Positions 48,227-56,265 of a DNA stretch of 64,000 nucleotides are shown piece after piece. Source of the stretch: Sphingopyxis sp. DBS4 (GTDB taxonomy: Bacteria > Pseudomonadota > Alphaproteobacteria > Sphingomonadales > Sphingomonadaceae); assembly GCF_024628865.1 (NCBI RefSeq), contig NZ_CP102384.1, forward strand, positions 2,739,001-2,803,000. Reading direction: 5' to 3'. How positions within the stretch are numbered: the first letter of the stretch is position 1; each line of letters begins with the position of its first letter. Made by a program: the position numbers and the translations under genes. The notes below the pieces were generated by a model. It saw only the letters and a program-made list of their open reading frames with translations, was not told the origin of the DNA and did no database searches.

Positions 48227-49212
48227 GACAAGGACTCCTTCTTGATCGATGAACCGGGCCAGGCCGGGGCCGCGGTGCGCACCGCGCTGCGCAGCGTTGC
48301 AGAGCGTGCGCGGGGATTGCGCGCCTCTTCCGCCTTCGACGGGCGCACCTTGCGCGCGGGCGGATCGAAAGTTGCGGCCCGCGCCGGAGATTGGAGCGCG
48401 GGCCGGTGGCGCGATCCGCCGGCGTCGCCGCCGCTGCGTTCGCGCAGGAAATTCTTGACGATGCGGTCTTCGCTGCTGTGGAAGCTGACCACGGCAAGGC
48501 GCCCGCCGGGACGCAGCACGCGCTCGGCGGCGGCAAGCCCCTCGGCCAGCTCGTCGAGTTCGCCGTTGATGTGGATGCGGATCGCCTGAAAGCTCTTGGT
48601 CGCCGGATCCTTGGGCGCGCCGGGCGGATGGCGAAGCGCCTTGCGGATCACCGTCGCCAGTTCGCCGGTGCGCGACAGCGGCCGCGCGGCGACGATCGCG
48701 CGCGCGACGCGGCGCGACTGGCGCTCGTCGCCATAATGATAGAGGACGTCAGCGATCGCCCCCTCATCGGCGCGATTGAGCCACTCGGCGGCGCTTTCGC
48801 CCTCCTGCGCCATGCGCATGTCGAGCGGGCCGTCCTTTTGGAAGGAAAAGCCCCGCGCGTCGCGGTCGAGCTGCATCGACGACACGCCGATGTCGAAGGT
48901 GATGCCGTCGACCGCCTCGATCCCGCGCTCGGCGAGCAACCGGTCGATCTCGCCGAAGCGGCCGTGGATCAGCGTCAGGCGGCCATCGGCCTCGGCGACC
49001 AGCGCCTGCCCTTCGGCGATCGCGTCGGGGTCGCGGTCGCACGCGATCACCGCGGCGCCCGCAGACAGCATCGCGCGCGTATAGCCGCCGGCGCCGAAGG
49101 TCGCATCGACGTGGCGCTCGCCGGGGGCGATGGCAAGAGCGGCGATGACTTCTTCGCGGAGGACCGGATCGTGCCGAGGATCTCGGGGCAGGTCTCGGGG
49201 GGGTTCGGTCAC
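48220..49212 (-). CDS. rsmH: 16S rRNA (cytosine(1402)-N(4))-methyltransferase
   Basis: This 330-residue SAM enzyme methylates C1402 in the 30S P site. It has [15 protein letters not shown] near the N-terminus, the SAM loop [19 protein letters not shown] near 35, [19 protein letters not shown] near 105, and [17 protein letters not shown] near 270. I take a GTG at 49212, which overlaps the mraZ stop codon as GTGA and gives the usual length. The longer reading to 49743 lies over mraZ and is rejected. Confidence 0.96.
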   Translation of the reverse strand: MTEPPRDLPRDPRHDPVLREEVIAALAIAPGERHVDATFGAGGYTRAMLSAGAAVIACDRDPDAIAEGQALVAEADGRLTLIHGRFGEIDRLLAERGIEAVDGITFDIGVSSMQLDRDARGFSFQKDGPLDMRMAQEGESAAEWLNRADEGAIADVLYHYGDERQSRRVARAIVAARPLSRTGELATVIRKALRHPPGAPKDPATKSFQAIRIHINGELDELAEGLAAAERVLRPGGRLAVVSFHSSEDRIVKNFLRERSGGDAGGSRHRPALQSPARAATFDPPARKVRPSKAEEARNPRARSATLRSAVRTAAPAWPGSSIKKESLSC

Positions 49213-49709
49213 TTTCGCGCCTTCCCCCTGGTCTCTTCCCAGGCTCCGGCCAATCGCCGCAGCACCGGATCGGCCTCGGCGCATTCGGCGAGGGTCGGCA
49301 GCCACCATATCTCGAAGCGGCGGCCCGACCCGACGAAGGCGGTCGCGCCCGCCTCGCCCACGCGGTCGCGCGCGGTGAAATTGGGCAGGAAGCGCCCACT
49401 GTCGTCGAGCGTATAGGCCTCGGTATAGCTGAAGCGCTTCTTGAACGCCTCGTCCTCGTCGAAATCGAGGTTGCGGGTCAGCGCGGTGTCGCGGTCGCGC
49501 TCGATCTCGTCCGACAGGCGATCGTACTGATCCTGCCCATAGGCGACGAGGCACGGCAGCTTTTCGTGGAAGCCGACCCAAAGCACGCGCTGGCCGTCCG
49601 CATTGAGGGGCACATTGTTGCGGAACTGCGAGGGGACGGCGATGCGTCCCTTGCCATCGATCGCGGCAAAGTTGGTGCCCGAATAACGGCCGGGCGTCAC
49701 AACTGCCAT
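49209..49709 (-). CDS. mraZ: Transcriptional regulator MraZ
   Basis: The 166-residue protein has two SpoVT/AbrB-like DNA-binding repeats ([19 protein letters not shown] near 12 and [20 protein letters not shown] near 95). It heads the dcw operon and in E. coli represses it. The ATG at 49709 has GGGGGG upstream, and the alternative at 49736 would use a weaker site. Four GGG triplets at 10-base spacing lie about 130-160 bases upstream and may be its own operator. Confidence 0.95.
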   Translation of the reverse strand: MAVVTPGRYSGTNFAAIDGKGRIAVPSQFRNNVPLNADGQRVLWVGFHEKLPCLVAYGQDQYDRLSDEIERDRDTALTRNLDFDEDEAFKKRFSYTEAYTLDDSGRFLPNFTARDRVGEAGATAFVGSGRRFEIWWLPTLAECAEADPVLRRLAGAWEETRGKARK

Positions 49710-49834
49710 CGCTGAAGCCCCCCTGCCTCGTGCCACCGGGCAATATTTCCCTGCGCCCGGAATCGACAGATTCGGGCCGAAAGACTCAGGCGGAGATTGC
49801 CCCTCTCCGATTCCTGCCTATCAAGACTCCATCG

Positions 49835-49868
49835 GGGTGGAAAGGGGTATTTTAGGGTGAGATAGGGA
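49835..49868. promoter_or_regulatory. Candidate MraZ operator: four GGG units at 10-base spacing
   Basis: GGG triplets start at 49835, 49845, 49855 and 49865, in units such as GGGTATTTTA and GGGTGAGATA. Known MraZ sites in E. coli are short TGGGN repeats separated by five bases, which is also a 10-base period. The spacing match is seen directly; the binding is inferred. The stretch 49869-50006 holds nothing further that I can name. Confidence 0.6.
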
Positions 49869-50006
49869 TATTACGCCCCAAATAGGTGATTTCGCGATGA
49901 AATGAGCACCAAAACGGGTCCGGACGCCGCAATGCAGGGCCCGAAGCATGAGAATGAGAGGAGAATCGATCGCGGAAGCGGCCGCGAAGCCTTTGCTTTC
50001 GCCCGC

Positions 50007-51248
50007 CTATTCGCCCGCCTGTTCGATGGTGCGAATCCATATGGGGCGAAGGATCGCGCGCGGCGCGGCCGGCCAGAGGCGCGCGGCGAGCCATTCCATC
50101 GTGTCGGCCCGCCGCAGATGCGCCGCCCAGTCGGGCGCAGCCCTCCAGAGCGGCGCGAAGATCAGGTCGGCGTCGCCTACCAGCCAGGCCTCGCCTTCGC
50201 CGATGCGGCAATGGACGATGCGGCGGCCGGCATGGGCCTGACAGGTGGCGGGAAACCGCTCGAACCGCCCCGCGCTGAACAGGCGAAGCCGCGCGCCGTC
50301 GATATCGATCGCCAGCGGCCCCCGCTCGCCTGCCGGAGCGGCGCCGAGCGTCACGCCCCAATGGTCGAGCAGCGGGGTCAGCAGGCTGGTGACCGGCGGG
50401 TTGCGCGGATCGCCGAGCGGATGGCGCGCGGGCCAGCCCGACAGGGCGTCGGCGAGGATGACGGCGCGCCCGCCCCCACGTACGAAAGCATCGACGGCAA
50501 CAAGCTCGCGCGGCGCAAGCGCGCGCGGATGGACGAGGAACAGCGTGCCGCCCGGCGCGGGCGGATGGTCGATCAGGCTGTCGATCAGGCGCACCGGCCC
50601 CGCCGCCTCGATCCGCTGCAAGGCCGGGTCGTCGCTCATGCCTTGCGCGATCATCGCCGCCATGTCGCCTTCCACAGACCAGCGCAGCGGCAGGCCGGTG
50701 AGCATGGTGACGGGCGCGCCCGCGGCGGGTGGAGCGCGATAGAGAGCGGCGAGCAGCAGATGCGACCCGGCAAACCAGACCCCGATAAGCAACAGCGCAA
50801 CCATGCCTCGCACCGCCCTGCCCGCCCGCCACCGCGCCAGATGGGCGGCAAGCCACGCGACCAGCACGGCCCCGACACCAACCAGCCCCAGTTGCGCCCA
50901 AGGCATTTGCCCCGCGAGCAGCAGAGCAAGAATCGCCTGCGCCGGCAGGAGCAGGAGCACCACGACAAGAAACCCGTGTTCCCCCGCGAAGGCGGGGGTC
51001 CGTCTCCGGTCGGCGCTATCTCGGTCCGGCCGGAGATGGGTCCCCGCCTTCGCGGGGCCACGCAGCTTGTTTTCGCGAGCTTGTCGCCATCGCTCCAGAA
51101 GCACCAGCACCAACGCCAGCCACGGCAAAACCAGCGCCGGATCGATCCGCCCGAGCGCCGCCTGCCCGCCCGCGACCCATGCCAGCACAAGCAGCACCGA
51201 CACCGCAACGGCGGCGTCGAGCGCAGCCGGGCGGCGGCGCGCGGTCAC
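50007..51248 (-). CDS. Membrane protein with DUF4350/GldG-like region and in-frame repeat
   Basis: The 413-residue protein has hydrophobic segments near residues 11-27, 38-52, 93-112, 116-135 and 145-165, then a soluble part. The soluble part contains GGTLFLVHPRALAPRELVAV and GGGRAVILADALSGWPARH, resembling the glutamine-amidotransferase-like fold of DUF4350/GldG-type ABC auxiliary proteins. Residues about 63-91 are encoded by a palindromic repeat inserted in frame between two membrane segments. The start is GTG 51248, overlapping the previous stop codon as GTGA. No ABC transporter gene lies nearby, so the family call is tentative. Confidence 0.7.
   Translation of the reverse strand: MTARRRPAALDAAVAVSVLLVLAWVAGGQAALGRIDPALVLPWLALVLVLLERWRQARENKLRGPAKAGTHLRPDRDSADRRRTPAFAGEHGFLVVVLLLLPAQAILALLLAGQMPWAQLGLVGVGAVLVAWLAAHLARWRAGRAVRGMVALLLIGVWFAGSHLLLAALYRAPPAAGAPVTMLTGLPLRWSVEGDMAAMIAQGMSDDPALQRIEAAGPVRLIDSLIDHPPAPGGTLFLVHPRALAPRELVAVDAFVRGGGRAVILADALSGWPARHPLGDPRNPPVTSLLTPLLDHWGVTLGAAPAGERGPLAIDIDGARLRLFSAGRFERFPATCQAHAGRRIVHCRIGEGEAWLVGDADLIFAPLWRAAPDWAAHLRRADTMEWLAARLWPAAPRAILRPIWIRTIEQAGE
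50977..51059. repeat. Palindromic repeat inserted in frame in a coding region
   Basis: Both arms contain the 16-base core CCCCGCGAAGGCGGGG (one as its inverse complement), and the interior has GTCTCCGG facing CCGGAGAT. It encodes the peptide GPAKAGTHLRPDRDSADRRR and onward inside the membrane protein. The frame stays open on both sides. Peptides of this KAGTHL type in proteins are the usual mark of such repeats. Confidence 0.88.
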
Positions 51249-51592
51249 TGTTTCGATTGGCGGGCCCGCGCGAGCGCTGGATCGGGTTCGAGGTCGGGAA
51301 CCGCGGGAGCCGGCTGCGGCGCCTTGACGCCGCCGACCTCATTCTGGTCCTTCGACACCGGCTGCACGCCCAGTTCCTCAAGCGGCGCGCTGCCGGCCTT
51401 CGCGGCATCGAGCGGCGCCATCTGCGTCGTCGCTGGGGCCTCCTGCGCCGCATTCTGGCGCGCGCGATCGCCGATGAGCCCCGCCATGCCGACGAGCAGC
51501 AGCACGGTCAGCAAACCGGCAATCCCGATCTGAAGCCGGCGCATCGAATCATTCACCGGCGCGGGCGGGGTCGTCGCGGAGGGTCCGGTCAT
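51245..51592 (-). CDS. Small membrane-anchored protein, unknown
   Basis: The 115-residue protein has one membrane segment (MRRLQIGIAGLLTVLLLVGM, residues about 17-38) followed by an Ala/Pro/Gln-rich, probably periplasmic, tail. I do not recognise the family. The ATG at 51592 overlaps the cysteine synthase stop codon as ATGA, and its own stop overlaps the next GTG start. These three genes are therefore one transcript. The role is unknown. Confidence 0.78.
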   Translation of the reverse strand: MTGPSATTPPAPVNDSMRRLQIGIAGLLTVLLLVGMAGLIGDRARQNAAQEAPATTQMAPLDAAKAGSAPLEELGVQPVSKDQNEVGGVKAPQPAPAVPDLEPDPALARARQSKQ

Positions 51593-52560
51593 GCCGCCAG
51601 CCCTTTGCTCGCGAGCCATTCGGGATTGTAGAGCGTCGACAGATAGCGAAAGCCGCTGTCGCAGAGGATCGTCGCGATCCGCTTGCCCGGCCCGAGCTGC
51701 CGCGCCAGCGCCATCGCGCCCGCGACGTTGATCCCCGACGACAGGCCGAGGCACAGCCCCTCCTCATCGAGCAACTGGCGCACGACCTTCAGCCCCTCTT
51801 CGTCAGAGATGCGGAACTGGGTGTCGATCGGCGCCCCTTCCAGATTGGCGGTGATGCGGTTCTGCCCGATGCCTTCCGCGACGCTCGATCCTTCAGGCTT
51901 CAACTCGCCGCACTGATAATAATTATACAGCCCGGCACCGTGCGGATCGGTGAGCGCGACGGTGATGGCGGCATCCTTGGCCTTGAGGCCCAGCCCCGTC
52001 CCGGCGATCGTCCCGCCGGTGCCCGCGGCGCAGGTGAAGCCGTCGATGCGGCCGTCCATCTGCTCCCATATCTCCTCGGCGGTGCCGAAGATATGCGCCT
52101 TGCGGTTGGCGATATTGTCGAACTGGTTCGCCCAGATCGCATTGTCGGTTTCCTCGGCGATGCGGCGCGAGGTGTGGACGAAATGGCCGGGGTTGGCAAA
52201 GGGCGCGGGAGGCACGAGCACAAGCTCGGCGCCGAGCGCGCGGATCGTCGCCATCTTCTCGGCGCTCTGGTTGTCGGGCATGACGATGATCGTCTTGTAG
52301 CCCAAGGCATTGCCGACGAGCGCGAGCCCGATGCCGGTGTTGCCCGCCGTCCCCTCGACGATCGTCCCGCCGGGGCGCAGGCTGCCGTTCGCTTCGGCAT
52401 CGCGGACGATATAGAGTGCGGCGCGGTCCTTCACCGATCCGCCGGGGTTGGCATATTCGCACTTGCCCCAGATTTCGCATCCCGTCGCCTTGCTGGGGCC
52501 TTCGAGCAGGACGAGCGGGGTGTTGCCGATGAGGTCCAGGCTGGTTTTGGCAATAGTCAT
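51589..52560 (-). CDS. cysK: Cysteine synthase A
   Basis: This 323-residue PLP enzyme makes cysteine from O-acetylserine and sulfide. It has LIGNTPLVLL at the N-terminus, the PLP lysine in YANPGGSVKDRAALYIV near 45, VEGTAGNTGIGLALVGNALG near 72, and the cofactor phosphate loop CAAGTGGTIAGTGLGLK near 180. The gene is divergent from a TonB receptor gene. A Zur-like box lies in the shared spacer, 135-152 bases before the cysK start. Confidence 0.93.
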   Translation of the reverse strand: MTIAKTSLDLIGNTPLVLLEGPSKATGCEIWGKCEYANPGGSVKDRAALYIVRDAEANGSLRPGGTIVEGTAGNTGIGLALVGNALGYKTIIVMPDNQSAEKMATIRALGAELVLVPPAPFANPGHFVHTSRRIAEETDNAIWANQFDNIANRKAHIFGTAEEIWEQMDGRIDGFTCAAGTGGTIAGTGLGLKAKDAAITVALTDPHGAGLYNYYQCGELKPEGSSVAEGIGQNRITANLEGAPIDTQFRISDEEGLKVVRQLLDEEGLCLGLSSGINVAGAMALARQLGPGKRIATILCDSGFRYLSTLYNPEWLASKGLAA

Positions 52561-52694
52561 GCCCTTGATCTAGGACCGCCGCCCCAGCGCCGCAAGACAG
52601 CTTCGCTTGCCCCAAGCACAGGCCCACTTCGTCGACCAACGGGGCACGAGCGCCGACGAACGGCATCCATCGTCGCTGCACAACCCTTGTCATT

Positions 52695-52712
52695 GTAACA
52701 GTATATCATTAC
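52695..52712. promoter_or_regulatory. Candidate Zur box
   Basis: GTAACAGTATATCATTAC is an 18-base imperfect palindrome with GTAA and TTAC ends. Read on the other strand it matches the Zur-box form GTTATGTTATAACATAAC at 12 of 18 positions by my count. It lies 44 bases before the TonB receptor start. The rest of the 195-base spacer holds only the start signals of the two genes. Confidence 0.5.
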
Positions 52713-52755
52713 TGGCGTCGGCGACTTGCCGTCCCGAACAACAGGAATCCCCTTC

Positions 52756-54828
52756 ATGCGCCTTCTCTCCTCCACCGGTTTCACGCTCGCCCTGATGATC
52801 GCCGCCCCCGCCTTTGCGCAGGATGCCGCGCCGCAGCCGACCGGCGACGACGATTATCACACCGACCAGGCGATCGTCGTCACCGCGCCCTACGTCCGCA
52901 GCCTCGACATCCTCGGCAATGTCTCGGTGATGGAGGGCGAGAAGCTGGCGCAGGATATCCGCGGCCAGATCGGCGACACGCTCGCCGCACAGCCCGGTGT
53001 TTCATCGAGCAGCTTCTCCCCCGGCGCCTCGCGCCCGATCCTGCGCGGCTTTTCGGGCGAGCGCGCGGCGGTGCTGGTCGACGGGCTCGGCGCGATCGAC
53101 GCCTCCTCGACCTCGGCCGACCATGCGGTGTCGATCGATCCGCTGACCGCCGAGCGCATCGAGATCCTGCGTGGCCCCTCGGTGCTGCTCTTTTCGAGCC
53201 AGGCGGTCGGCGGCGCGGTCAATGTCTTCGACCGCCGCATCCCGCGCAGCATTCCCGAAAGCCCCTTCCACCTCGATGCGCTCGCGAGCTACGGCACCGC
53301 CGCCGACGACAAGAGCATCGGCGCCTCGATCGACGTGCCGGTCGGCCAGCGCTTCGTCGTCCACGCCGACGGCAATTATCGCGATTCGAACAATGTCCGC
53401 GTCGGCGGGCTGATCTATGCCCCTGCCCTGCGCGCGCATCTGCTCGACCTCGCGGCCGACGCGACCGCCGACGGCGATGCCGACGAGGCGGCGCGGCTGA
53501 CCGACGCCGCGAACAGCCGCGGCAAGGTGCCGAACAGCCAGAGCACCAGCAAAAGCGCCGGCGTCGGCGCCGCCTTCATCGACGACGGCGGCTCGCTCGG
53601 GATCAGCTTCGGCTATCTCGCGGATGAATATGGCATCCCGCCGCGCGCCGACATCGACGAGGTGCCGACGATCAAGGCGCGCCAGTATCGCGTCGACTTG
53701 CGCGGCGAGGTCGAGCTCGGCGACGGACTGTTCGAGAAATTGCGCGTGCGCGGCGCCTATGCCGACTATGCCCATACCGAATTCGACGATGGCGAGCCCG
53801 GAACCCGCTTCACCAACCGCGGCATCGAGGCGCGCGCCGAACTGGCGCAGAACGACCGCGGCGGCTGGCGCGGCGCGAGCGGCGTCCAGTACAGCTTCCG
53901 AGACTTCGCGGCGATCGGCGACGAAGCCTTCCTGCCCGCGAACGAAACGACGCGCATCGCGGCCTTCACGCTGCAGGAACTCGAACGCGGTCCGGTGACA
54001 CTCGAAGGTGCGCTGCGCCTCGAAAAGTCCCAGGTCCGCGCCGAAAGCATCGGCTTCGACCGCTCGTTCAGCAGCCTGTCGGGTGCGGCTGGGCTCAGCT
54101 ATCAGCTCGCCGATGGGCTCAAGGCCAGCGTCTCGATCTCGCGCAGCGAGCGCGCGCCCTCGGCCGAAGAACTGCTGTCCGACGGCCCGCACGCGGCGAC
54201 CCTGACCTATGAGCGCGGCAATCCGAATTTCGCCAAGGAAACGAGCTGGGGCGGCGAAGCCTCGCTGAAGTTCAAGCGCGACGGCTGGTCGGCGGGGCTG
54301 ACCGGCTATGCGAGCCGGTTCGACAATTTCATCTATGAAACCGACACTGGCCTGATCGCCGACGATCTGCCCCTGTTCGAGTTCCGCCAGAACAAGGCAC
54401 GCGTCTGGGGTTTCGAGTTCGAGGGCGCCGCGCCGCTCGCGCAGATCGGCGGCTTCCATATCGGCGCCGACGCGACCGCCGACATGACGCGCGCGAAGAT
54501 CGTCGACGGTCCCTATGTCCCGCGCATCCCGCCGCTGCGCATCCGCGGCGGGATCGAAGCGTCGAGCGAACGGCTCGACGCCCGCGCCGAGGTCGAATGG
54601 ACCGACGACCAGACCCGCATCGCGGCCTTCGAGACGCCGACCAAGGGCTTCACGCTGGTCAACGCCTCGCTGACCTGGCGCCCGTTGCCGGAGACCCGGC
54701 ACTTGTCGCTGACGCTCGCCGCCGACAATATCTTCGACGTCGACGCGCGGCGCCACGCGAGCTTCACCAAGGACTATGTCCCGCTCGCCGGCCGCGACAT
54801 CCGGATCACGGCGCGCGCGAGTTTCTAG
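52756..54828 (+). CDS. TonB-dependent receptor, ZnuD-like
   Basis: The 690-residue outer-membrane receptor has a signal peptide (RLLSSTGFTLALMIAAPAFA). The plug starts IVVTAPYVRSLDILGNVSVM and contains GVSSSSFSPGASRPILRGF and AERIEILRGPSVLLFSSQAV. The barrel ends in the aromatic residue of ITARASF. The plug signature ASRPILRG with DASSTSADHAVSIDP resembles the zinc/heme receptor ZnuD group. A Zur-like box upstream supports zinc uptake, but neither the ligand nor the regulator is proven here. The ATG at 52756 has AGGA upstream. Confidence 0.9.
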   Translation: MRLLSSTGFTLALMIAAPAFAQDAAPQPTGDDDYHTDQAIVVTAPYVRSLDILGNVSVMEGEKLAQDIRGQIGDTLAAQPGVSSSSFSPGASRPILRGFSGERAAVLVDGLGAIDASSTSADHAVSIDPLTAERIEILRGPSVLLFSSQAVGGAVNVFDRRIPRSIPESPFHLDALASYGTAADDKSIGASIDVPVGQRFVVHADGNYRDSNNVRVGGLIYAPALRAHLLDLAADATADGDADEAARLTDAANSRGKVPNSQSTSKSAGVGAAFIDDGGSLGISFGYLADEYGIPPRADIDEVPTIKARQYRVDLRGEVELGDGLFEKLRVRGAYADYAHTEFDDGEPGTRFTNRGIEARAELAQNDRGGWRGASGVQYSFRDFAAIGDEAFLPANETTRIAAFTLQELERGPVTLEGALRLEKSQVRAESIGFDRSFSSLSGAAGLSYQLADGLKASVSISRSERAPSAEELLSDGPHAATLTYERGNPNFAKETSWGGEASLKFKRDGWSAGLTGYASRFDNFIYETDTGLIADDLPLFEFRQNKARVWGFEFEGAAPLAQIGGFHIGADATADMTRAKIVDGPYVPRIPPLRIRGGIEASSERLDARAEVEWTDDQTRIAAFETPTKGFTLVNASLTWRPLPETRHLSLTLAADNIFDVDARRHASFTKDYVPLAGRDIRITARASF

Positions 54829-54879
54829 CGGGAGTCCGCTGTCGGGTGGGGAGCGGACAGTGAAGGATGGCGCTATTTT

Positions 54880-54995
54880 CCCCTCCCGCAGGCGGGAGGG
54901 GCAGCGAGACTTACGAACTTTGTTCGTTAGTCGCAGCGGGGTGGGCCATCGCACCGTCGCTGCCCACCCCCAACCCCTCCCGCCTGCGGGAGGGG
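54880..54995. repeat. Palindromic repeat, family C copy 2
   Basis: The arms 54880-54901 and 54974-54995 are the same 22-base inverse complements as in copy 1 at 25396-25490. The interior differs and includes ACGAACTTTGTTCGT. It fills most of the gap (54829-55058) between the convergent TonB receptor and fabG genes and may stop transcription in both directions. Confidence 0.92.
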
Positions 54996-55058
54996 AGAAG
55001 AGTGGCCGCTTCCCGTCGCTAACAGCCGTTTAGTATCGAACGTCCCAACGTCGCGATA

Positions 55059-55799
55059 TCAGGACAGCATCGCCATCCCGCCATTCACATGCAGCGTCTG
55101 GCCGGTGACATACCCCGCCTCCTTCGATGCGAGATAGACCACCGCCGCGGCGATATCGCTCCCCTCGCCCATCCGCCCCGCGGGGATGCGCTGGTTGAGC
55201 GCTTCCTTCTGCGCGTCGGGCAGGTCGTCGGTCATCGCGGTCGCGATAAAGCCCGGCGCCACGCAATTCGCGGTCACGCCGCGGCTCGCCAGTTCCTGCG
55301 CCAGCGCCTTGGTCATGCCGGTGACTCCCGCCTTCGACGCCGCATAATTGGCCTGCCCCGGATTGCCCGTCGCGCCGACGACGCTGGTGATCGAGATGAT
55401 GCGGCCGAACCGCGCCTTCATCATCGGCTTCGCGGCGGCGCGCGCGAGGCGGAAATTGGCTTCGAGGTTGATGCGGATGACATCCGACCATTCCTCGTCC
55501 TTCATCCGCATGATCAGATTGTCGCGCGTGACCCCGGCATTGTTGACGAGAATATCGAGCTGCCCCAGCGCATCGAGGGCCGACGGCACGAGCGCATCGA
55601 CCGCGGCGGAATCACTGAGATTGCAGGGCAAAGCGACATGATCGCCGCCAAGGCTGTCGCGAAAGCCATTCAACTTGTCGGCGTTGGACCCCGACACCGC
55701 CAGCCGCGCCCCCTGCGCCGCCAGCGCCTGCGCGATGGCCGAACCTATGCCGCCCGAGGCACCGGTCACGAGGGCGGTCATACCGGTGAGATCGAACAT
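55059..55799 (-). CDS. fabG: 3-oxoacyl-[acyl-carrier-protein] reductase
   Basis: The 246-residue SDR reduces 3-oxoacyl-ACP in fatty acid synthesis. It has ALVTGASGGIGSAIAQALA near 10, LVNNAGVTRDNLIMRMKDEE near 84, and ITSVVGATGNPGQANYAASK with the catalytic Ser, Tyr and Lys near 137-155. The ATG at 55799 (GGAGA upstream) gives the exact usual length. It follows fabD on the minus strand, but a GxxExxY cassette lies between them, so the original fabD-fabG junction has been split. Confidence 0.96.
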   Translation of the reverse strand: MFDLTGMTALVTGASGGIGSAIAQALAAQGARLAVSGSNADKLNGFRDSLGGDHVALPCNLSDSAAVDALVPSALDALGQLDILVNNAGVTRDNLIMRMKDEEWSDVIRINLEANFRLARAAAKPMMKARFGRIISITSVVGATGNPGQANYAASKAGVTGMTKALAQELASRGVTANCVAPGFIATAMTDDLPDAQKEALNQRIPAGRMGEGSDIAAAVVYLASKEAGYVTGQTLHVNGGMAMLS

Positions 55800-55814
55800 G
55801 CTAGTCTCCATATT

Positions 55815-56234
55815 TTACCGGTTCACGCGGAGACGCGGAGACGCGGAGGGTTTATGATCGTTGACGATGCGACGGACGCCTTCTTTGAGGGTCGCGCCGC
55901 CGAAATTGATGAGCAGCCCCACCGATTGACGAGTCAAACGCAGGTAGGTCAACAATTGTTTGCCATGCGCCGCATTAAGCCGTTCAACCGATTTGATTTC
56001 GACAAGAAGCCGATCATCCACCAATAAATCGATCCGAAAGGCAGCATCGAAGCGCATGTCTTCAAAAAATATGTCGATCGGCTTCTGCCGATCGACCTTA
56101 TATCCAGCAGCAACCAACTTGCCGGCCAACACGGTTTCATAGACGCTTTCCAGAAGACCGGGGCCAAGATCCCGATGGATGCGAAGCGACAAATCCAGCA
56201 CATCCCCGCTCACGACATCAATGTCTTGCGCCAT
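55815..56234 (-). CDS. GxxExxY protein (PD-(D/E)xK nuclease-like)
   Basis: The 139-residue protein belongs to the GxxExxY family, named for the motif seen here as GLLESVY (Gly26, Glu29, Tyr32). A second motif, RIDLLVDDRLLVEIKSV, places Asp69 and Glu79-x-Lys81 as in PD-(D/E)xK nucleases, and HGKQLLTYLRL follows. The family's function is not established. The last eleven residues (PSASPRLRVNR) are encoded by the left inverted repeat, and the ribosome site GCGGAGAT is supplied by the right one. It sits between fabD and fabG. Confidence 0.88.
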   Translation of the reverse strand: MAQDIDVVSGDVLDLSLRIHRDLGPGLLESVYETVLAGKLVAAGYKVDRQKPIDIFFEDMRFDAAFRIDLLVDDRLLVEIKSVERLNAAHGKQLLTYLRLTRQSVGLLINFGGATLKEGVRRIVNDHKPSASPRLRVNR

Positions 56235-56265
56235 ATCTCCGCGCCTCCGCGTCTCCGCGTGAACC
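55820..56265. mobile_element. 446-bp inverted-repeat cassette carrying the GxxExxY gene
   Basis: The ends 55820-55848 and 56237-56265 are 29-base inverse complements with one mismatch, beginning GGTTCACGCGGAGACGCGGA. Each end contains three tandem copies of an ACGCGGAG-like unit. The right end abuts the fabD stop codon exactly (56266). No clear target-site duplication is visible. The cassette has no transposase, so it would have to move in trans if it moves at all. Confidence 0.8.

Noticed and set aside
55801..55848. Target-site duplication for the GxxExxY cassette
   Set aside because: The flanks (TTTTACC on the left, TCAAAAG on the right) do not form a convincing direct repeat, so insertion by a classical transposase is not shown.
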